A stretch of DNA of 9,504 nucleotides, taken from positions 1 to 9,504 of the forward strand of contig JBGOEV010000067.1 in assembly GCA_041538025.1 (NCBI GenBank). Reading direction: 5' to 3'. The DNA is from Thermosaccharophagus gerlachensis. Its GTDB lineage: Bacteria; Armatimonadota; Fervidibacteria; Fervidibacterales; Thermosaccharophagaceae. The position numbers and the translations under genes were made by a program. Every line of letters starts with the position of its first letter. The first letter of the stretch is position 1. Positions 5,492 to 9,504 of the stretch are shown piece after piece. Below the pieces are notes generated by a model. That model was not told the DNA's origin, did no database searches, and saw only the letters and a list, made by a program, of their open reading frames with translations.

Positions 5492-6466
5492 TTACAGGCG
5501 ATGTGTCCTTGGAAATGCGAACAAGTGATAGACTTTGCCACCATGAACTAATGCAAAGCCGTCAACCATACCTCCATTGAGCAAATGGTGTTCTCCCAAC
5601 CCAACTGGAGATGGCTTAATAGTGGCGCGGCTTAAAGCAGCACTGACCATATCTCGGAAAGCTTTTGCTTCATCAGCTGTCACTGTTTGTGAAACCCTAC
5701 CGCGCCAAAGCAACTCCAGTGCCTCAGCAGCGTAGCCTGACAATATTTTCTTGCTTGCGATGGTCCACACATCTGGATGGTCAAAGACCTCAATGGCTAC
5801 AATCATCCGTCCAATTGCAAAGATTGCACCAACTTGGTTTGGGAGCGTTTTGATTGGTGCAAGCAAATCCTCAATTGAAGCCCGATGATGCTCATAAATC
5901 TCAAATGCATCTTCGGTGGGTGATTCAACCTGAGCTGCTAACAATTCCCTGCTCACTTCTTCCCAAACATCTCTCTGATCGGCGACTGGAGTGTTTAACT
6001 GCATGTAGCAATTAATCACGGTGGCAGTTTTGCGACGCCTTAAGCGACTGGAAGCCATAACACTTGTTGAAATGAACCTATCAGATGGAGTTTCTGGCAA
6101 CAGCCCAGCAAAGCCACGGCGTCTTGCGCCCCACCTTCCTCGTTCAACGCAGCTGACTGGGATATAGTGTTCTTTGCCTGCATCAAGGAGCAACGAGATG
6201 TTGACCGTGCGGTTTTGGTAGCCACCGACGAGGATCTCGCCTTCCATAATGAGCACTGGTTTTTCGCCTTTCACGACAACGGTGAGTTCAGGCACACGAC
6301 CAGATTCAGGAATGAACACAAGATTTTGCTCAAGGGCTTCTTCCAAGGTTAGGTAGTCACGCTCTTTTGTTTCTGTCGCGACCATGGGGAAGATTGTGAA
6401 GACGTCTTTAGCGCTTTGTGGCTCTTTCATCTCAAGGCTTTCCAACCAGTGATACGGCTTTTGCAT
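5492..6466 (-). CDS. DUF6569 / ARPP-1-like protein of unknown function
   Basis: A 324-aa soluble protein without a signal peptide or membrane segment. I recognise the pattern of the ARPP-1 domain (DUF6569). LTLEEALEQNLVFIPE lies at about 39-54, the signature VLIMEGEILVGGYQNR at 71-86, IPVSCVERGRW at 102-112, QVGAIFAI at 211-218, VFDHPDVW at 227-234, and a C-terminal ALVHGGKVYHLFAF. The domain name refers to association with ARG and rhodanese-phosphatase domains in other genomes. No biochemical activity is established that I know of, and here no such partner is adjacent. AGGAGGTG (6477-6484) lies 10 nt before the ATG, a strong if slightly distant ribosome site. It is transcribed alone, divergent from the GH36 gene and convergent with the glycosidase-like gene. 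The family assignment is by motif memory only. Confidence 0.75.
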   Translation of the reverse strand: MQKPYHWLESLEMKEPQSAKDVFTIFPMVATETKERDYLTLEEALEQNLVFIPESGRVPELTVVVKGEKPVLIMEGEILVGGYQNRTVNISLLLDAGKEHYIPVSCVERGRWGARRRGFAGLLPETPSDRFISTSVMASSRLRRRKTATVINCYMQLNTPVADQRDVWEEVSRELLAAQVESPTEDAFEIYEHHRASIEDLLAPIKTLPNQVGAIFAIGRMIVAIEVFDHPDVWTIASKKILSGYAAEALELLWRGRVSQTVTADEAKAFRDMVSAALSRATIKPSPVGLGEHHLLNGGMVDGFALVHGGKVYHLFAFPRTHRL

Positions 6467-6532
6467 AGCAGACTTGCACCTCCTGCATTGTTTTCGTTGT
6501 GCTTAACGCCTTTTCGCTCCGCTATACCACAC

Positions 6533-6542
6533 ATCACCTCCT
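6533..6542 (-). promoter_or_regulatory. second strong Shine-Dalgarno-like site in the DUF6569 leader
   Basis: The minus strand reads AGGAGGTGAT, a ten-base match to the complement of the 16S rRNA 3' end, 67 nt upstream of the gene start. It overlaps an ATG (6532-6534) opening a 35-codon ORF that ends at 6427, inside the main gene in another frame. The spacing of AGGAGG to that ATG (2 nt) is too short for efficient initiation, so the site may bind ribosomes without productive translation, or be chance. Confidence 0.3.
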
Positions 6543-6587
6543 AACAGCTCGGGTGGTATGCGAACTGGGATATAAAAATCCGTTAGT

Positions 6588-6596
6588 ATTATACCA
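6588..6596 (-). promoter_or_regulatory. candidate extended -10 promoter for the DUF6569 gene
   Basis: On the minus strand the sequence reads TGGTATAAT, a perfect -10 hexamer with the TGn extension. No good -35 is seen 17 nt upstream, which extended -10 promoters can tolerate. Transcription would start near 6581 and leave a leader of about 115 nt. Confidence 0.45.
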
Positions 6597-6600
6597 TAGT

Positions 6601-6777
6601 CCCTATCCGTGGCGGGCTTAGGTAAGTTGTCGCCATGCCATCAGCGTGGCTTGCAATGTGCTTGCGGTGGTAGACAATACTTAGGTTGGCAGGTAGCAAT
6701 AAGTGTATCGGGTAAATGTAGTTCGTGTTGCGAGGTATAGTTGTGGCAGTCAGAGAGTTAAAGTGGAGGTGGTGGCG
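6601..6777 (+). promoter_or_regulatory. upstream region of the GH36 gene with weak promoter and inverted repeat
   Basis: TTGCAA (6651-6656) and GACAAT (6673-6678) are 16 nt apart and form only a weak promoter match. An imperfect inverted repeat, GCCATGC (6632-6638) and GCGTGGC (6644-6650), sits just before it and could be an operator. No regulator gene is adjacent, and I recognise no known operator consensus. Confidence 0.25.
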
Positions 6778-8865
6778 ATGACCGTCGGTAGCATCCGCTT
6801 GGAAGCCGATGAAAGGGAACACCGTTGGCGCTTACATTCGCCGCAGTTCACATTAACGATTGGCGTCGTTGAACGAGGGCAATTAGCAGTGTTGGAATGG
6901 CGTAATGAGCAAACGCGGACACAATGGGTCAAAGAACCCGTCCCATTATTTGGCTTTGCTACGACGCTCAATGGGACACACTTCACTTCGCTCATGCAAT
7001 GCTCTGACGATGTAGGCGCTTTCGTCTTTGAAGGGGTAGAACACGAGGCAAGTGATGGGGTGCTTACATTGCGCTGTCGCTTGCGCCACGAGCATTTGGG
7101 TGTCATTGCAATAGCGACATTGCGTGCGTTTGACGGAACAGCAGGGCTTGAGATGAGCTATGTCCTTCACAACAAGGGCAAAGAGACAGTAACCGTTAGT
7201 GGGTTAGATGCGCTGTTGCTGACGCTTCATTCAGCTGCCCCGTTAACTGTGTTCACATTGACGGGTGGACACTATGATGAAAAGTTCCCACCAAGTGGTT
7301 TTACACTCTCAGAACAGTTATTGAGCGATGGGACAACGGTGCGATTTGATTGCGGTGCTGAAGGGCGGTCATCACAAAAGAACATACCTTGGTTTGCAAT
7401 GGCGAAAGAGCATAACGGTATTGTTACGGAAGGGATAGTTGGTGGGTTGGCGTGGAGTGGGCGATGGAGTGGTGTTATGGAGCGCAAAGGCGAAATAAGC
7501 GCCCTGAGGCTTTCTGTGACTGAGGTGGTCCACCGGCTCGCTCCATCGGCAGAGTTGCGTTCACCAGCAGCGCTGGTCTTGCTTTTCACTGGCGACTTAG
7601 ATGATGCAGGTTGGCAATGGCATCAGTTTCTGATGCGCTACTGGTGCCCACCATCACCAGCAAATTTCCCATGGGTGCAATTCAACTCATGGTTTGGTTG
7701 GACAACACGGATTGATGCGCCAACGCTGATGCGTGAGGCGGATATAGCTGCTGATTTAGGTTGCGAAGTTTTCGTTGTGGACGCAGGTTGGTATGAAGGC
7801 TGTGGTGTAGGGGATTTTGGACATGGATTGGGTAACTGGAAACATCATAAGGGCAAGTTCCCTGATGGTTTGCGTGCGCTTGCAGACTATGTGCATAACA
7901 AGGGCATGAAGTTCGGGCTTTGGGTTGAACCAGAACGAATTGATTTGGAGACTGAACTGGCAAAGCAACATCAGGATTGGCTCGCTAAGCGTGATGGGAA
8001 AGTTATTGGGAGTAAGCGTTATGGGCATTTGTGTTTCGGGAATGCACAAGTGGTGGCATGGTTTCAAGAACGATTGGCAAAGCTTATCGCTGATTATGAT
8101 GTTGACTGGCTTAAGTGGGATTACAACATTGCCTATGGTTTGGGTTGCAACGATGCAACACATGGGCATCAAGATGGCGACGGAACATATGCACACACGC
8201 TTGGTGTCTATGCTGTTAAAGCGTTTCTGCGTGAGCGATTCCCGCATTTGGTCATAGAGGGGTGCGCCGGTGGTGGTCATCGGATTGACTTTGGCATCCT
8301 AAAGCAAGTGCACATCTACTGGCTCAGCGATTTCACTCACCGCTCTGCAAATGTGCGATTTCATTTGACTGGTGCATGGTTTGCATTGCCACCACGCTAC
8401 TTGAACACTTGGGTTGTGCATGAAGGCACAACGCTGGCTGACTTCCGCAGTCGCATGGGTGGTGCTTTCGGTATCTCATCACGCCTTGCTGAGTGGGACG
8501 AGGCAATACGAGAGCGAGCGAAAAAATGCATTGCTGAATACAAGCGGTTGCGCCCGCTAATACTTAAACGCCGTTTCTTGCTCACACCAAAAGTTCGTTC
8601 ACTTGAGGATTGGACTGCTTGGCAGTTCTATGACCCAGAGACGGAGACGGGTGCGCTTTTGGTTTTTCGTGAACAGTCACAACAACAGCAATTGACAGTG
8701 CAGTTGAAAGGGCTTGTCCCTGAAAGCCACTACGCATTGCAGGACGCTGACACGGGCGCAACATTGGTGCGCACTGGCAACGAGTTAATGCAAAATGGAT
8801 TAGTAGTGACCATACACGAAAAGGGTGGAAGTAGCTTATGGTGGTTGCAAAAGGTAGCTCGCTGA
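6778..8865 (+). CDS. GH36 alpha-galactosidase
   Basis: A 695-aa retaining glycosidase expected to release terminal alpha-D-galactose from oligosaccharides such as melibiose or raffinose. Three GH36 parts are visible: an N-terminal beta-sandwich (about 1-290), a TIM barrel (about 300-590) and a C-terminal beta domain. The barrel carries NSWFGW (303-308), VVDAGW (Asp335), WVEPE (382-386) and LKWDYN with the presumed nucleophile Asp448. The Gly-rich EGCAGGGHRID (494-504) and WLSDF with the presumed acid/base Asp518 follow. The 70-residue gap between the two Asp fits the family. Family members usually have SDN or SDD after the acid/base; the SDF here suggests some divergence in specificity. ATG 6778 is chosen because GGAGGTG (6765-6771) is 6 nt upstream; a GTG at 6703 would add 25 non-conserved residues. 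With no signal peptide it is cytoplasmic. The sulfatase gene follows on the same strand. Confidence 0.92.
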   Translation: MTVGSIRLEADEREHRWRLHSPQFTLTIGVVERGQLAVLEWRNEQTRTQWVKEPVPLFGFATTLNGTHFTSLMQCSDDVGAFVFEGVEHEASDGVLTLRCRLRHEHLGVIAIATLRAFDGTAGLEMSYVLHNKGKETVTVSGLDALLLTLHSAAPLTVFTLTGGHYDEKFPPSGFTLSEQLLSDGTTVRFDCGAEGRSSQKNIPWFAMAKEHNGIVTEGIVGGLAWSGRWSGVMERKGEISALRLSVTEVVHRLAPSAELRSPAALVLLFTGDLDDAGWQWHQFLMRYWCPPSPANFPWVQFNSWFGWTTRIDAPTLMREADIAADLGCEVFVVDAGWYEGCGVGDFGHGLGNWKHHKGKFPDGLRALADYVHNKGMKFGLWVEPERIDLETELAKQHQDWLAKRDGKVIGSKRYGHLCFGNAQVVAWFQERLAKLIADYDVDWLKWDYNIAYGLGCNDATHGHQDGDGTYAHTLGVYAVKAFLRERFPHLVIEGCAGGGHRIDFGILKQVHIYWLSDFTHRSANVRFHLTGAWFALPPRYLNTWVVHEGTTLADFRSRMGGAFGISSRLAEWDEAIRERAKKCIAEYKRLRPLILKRRFLLTPKVRSLEDWTAWQFYDPETETGALLVFREQSQQQQLTVQLKGLVPESHYALQDADTGATLVRTGNELMQNGLVVTIHEKGGSSLWWLQKVAR

Positions 8866-8950
8866 AAATGCACGGGCTAACAGTTAACGCTGTGCTTAGA
8901 GCAGTGTAGTGCAAACGGAGTAAACGAGCCCAACTTGCGAGGTGAGGGTG

Positions 8951-9504
8951 ATGAAAAGGCGTGACTTCCTGAAGCTTGGGTTAGGGACAGCAGTGATAAT
9001 GTTGAGGCAATCCTCGTCACTTGAAGAGCGTCCCAACATCGTTTTCATCCTTGCCGACGATTTGGGTTGGCGGGATTTGGGTTGCTACGGGAGCAACTTT
9101 TACGAGACGCCCAACATTGACCGATTGGCGCAAATGGGCATGCGGTTCACCAATGCTTACTCCGCTAACCCGCTATGTTCGCCGACACGGGCAAGCATTT
9201 TGACAGGGCAGTATCCGTGCCGATTGCGCATCACTACGCCAAGCGGTCACCTTCGTGAAGAACTGCTTGACCCAGTTGTCCCAAGTTCAGGACCGCCTTC
9301 GCAAAAAGCCGTTACACCGCAATCTCGTAACAGGTTGCCTTTTGAGACTTATACCCTTGCGGAAGTGCTCCGCGATGTGGGCTACAGGACAGCACACTTT
9401 GGCAAATGGCACTTGGGTTGGCCGCCTTATCACCCTGAAAATCACGGCTTTGATTTCTCGTTCCCGCCAAACCAATCGTGGCCAGGTCCGCCAAACTACT
9501 TTGC
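8951..9504 (+). CDS. exported type I sulfatase, 3' end outside the window
   Basis: The first 184 residues of an arylsulfatase-family enzyme that hydrolyses sulfate esters; the reading frame is open to the window end. Met is followed by KRRDFLKLG, a twin-arginine (Tat) motif with a short hydrophobic stretch, so export across the inner membrane is likely; no clear AxA cleavage site is seen. NIVFILADDLGW (Asp36, Asp37) binds the metal. CSPTR (Cys76) is the site where Cys is converted to formylglycine by an anaerobic or aerobic maturase. GKWHLG (Lys152, His154) is the second conserved catalytic motif. Family members are usually 450-600 aa, so most of the protein is missing here. GAGGTGA ends 5 nt before the ATG. 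It lies 85 nt after the GH36 gene without an evident terminator, consistent with one transcript. The natural substrate cannot be read from this part. Confidence 0.93.
   Translation, partial: MKRRDFLKLGLGTAVIMLRQSSSLEERPNIVFILADDLGWRDLGCYGSNFYETPNIDRLAQMGMRFTNAYSANPLCSPTRASILTGQYPCRLRITTPSGHLREELLDPVVPSSGPPSQKAVTPQSRNRLPFETYTLAEVLRDVGYRTAHFGKWHLGWPPYHPENHGFDFSFPPNQSWPGPPNYF

Noticed and set aside
6427..6534. Minus-strand ORF beginning MCGIAE, resembling a class II glutamine amidotransferase N-terminus
   Set aside because: The likeness ends after a few residues, the ORF is 35 codons and overlaps the DUF6569 gene out of frame; treated as coincidence or a leader ORF.
7756..8280. 174-codon minus-strand open frame
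   Set aside because: It is antisense to the catalytic barrel of the GH36 gene, where the plus-strand motifs are clear.

Overview
This is a bacterial window of about 9.5 kb with six substantial protein genes, two clusters of palindromic repeats, and no tRNA, rRNA or CRISPR. I saw no homology search result, so the organism is inferred. A stand-alone gatB, Bacteroidota/Planctomycetota/Armatimonadota-style glycosidase and sulfatase genes, Shine-Dalgarno (SD) sites of the GGAGGTG type, and abundant intergenic palindromes together suggest a free-living, polysaccharide-degrading bacterium. It is perhaps a thermophilic Armatimonadota (Fervidibacter-like) lineage; confidence in that name is low.

Left part (1-934). 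A mosaic of hairpin repeats (83-324) abuts a gene remnant (332-850). The remnant keeps the E-x-K strand and C-terminal coiled coil of a restriction-endonuclease-like protein but has lost its N-terminus at the repeat boundary. It converges on gatB (935-2377, minus strand), subunit B of the Asp-tRNA(Asn)/Glu-tRNA(Gln) amidotransferase.

Middle (2384-5105). A non-coding stretch with one candidate promoter leads into a plus-strand pair: a medium-chain dehydrogenase lacking the usual zinc ligands (2753-3772) and a cytoplasmic six-hairpin-glycosidase-like protein (3861-5105). A 30-codon ORF overlaps the stop of the first and the start of the second, which could couple their translation.

Convergent gap (5106-5491). 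A second copy of the repeat mosaic lies here, between the glycosidase-like gene and a minus-strand DUF6569/ARPP-1 gene (5492-6466).

Right part (6467-9504). A divergent intergenic region separates the DUF6569 gene from a plus-strand GH36 alpha-galactosidase (6778-8865). This is followed 85 nt later by a Tat-type sulfatase that runs off the window (8951-9504). A cytoplasmic alpha-galactosidase beside an exported sulfatase hints at use of sulfated galactose-containing glycans, which is inference only.

The least ordinary element is the repeat family. Its unit is a two-hairpin module occurring in both orientations around a linker with 7-bp tandem repeats. The hairpin stems differ between copies but stay self-complementary, while the TRAA loop and the flanks are conserved. 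This resembles the architecture of BIME/REP mosaics.
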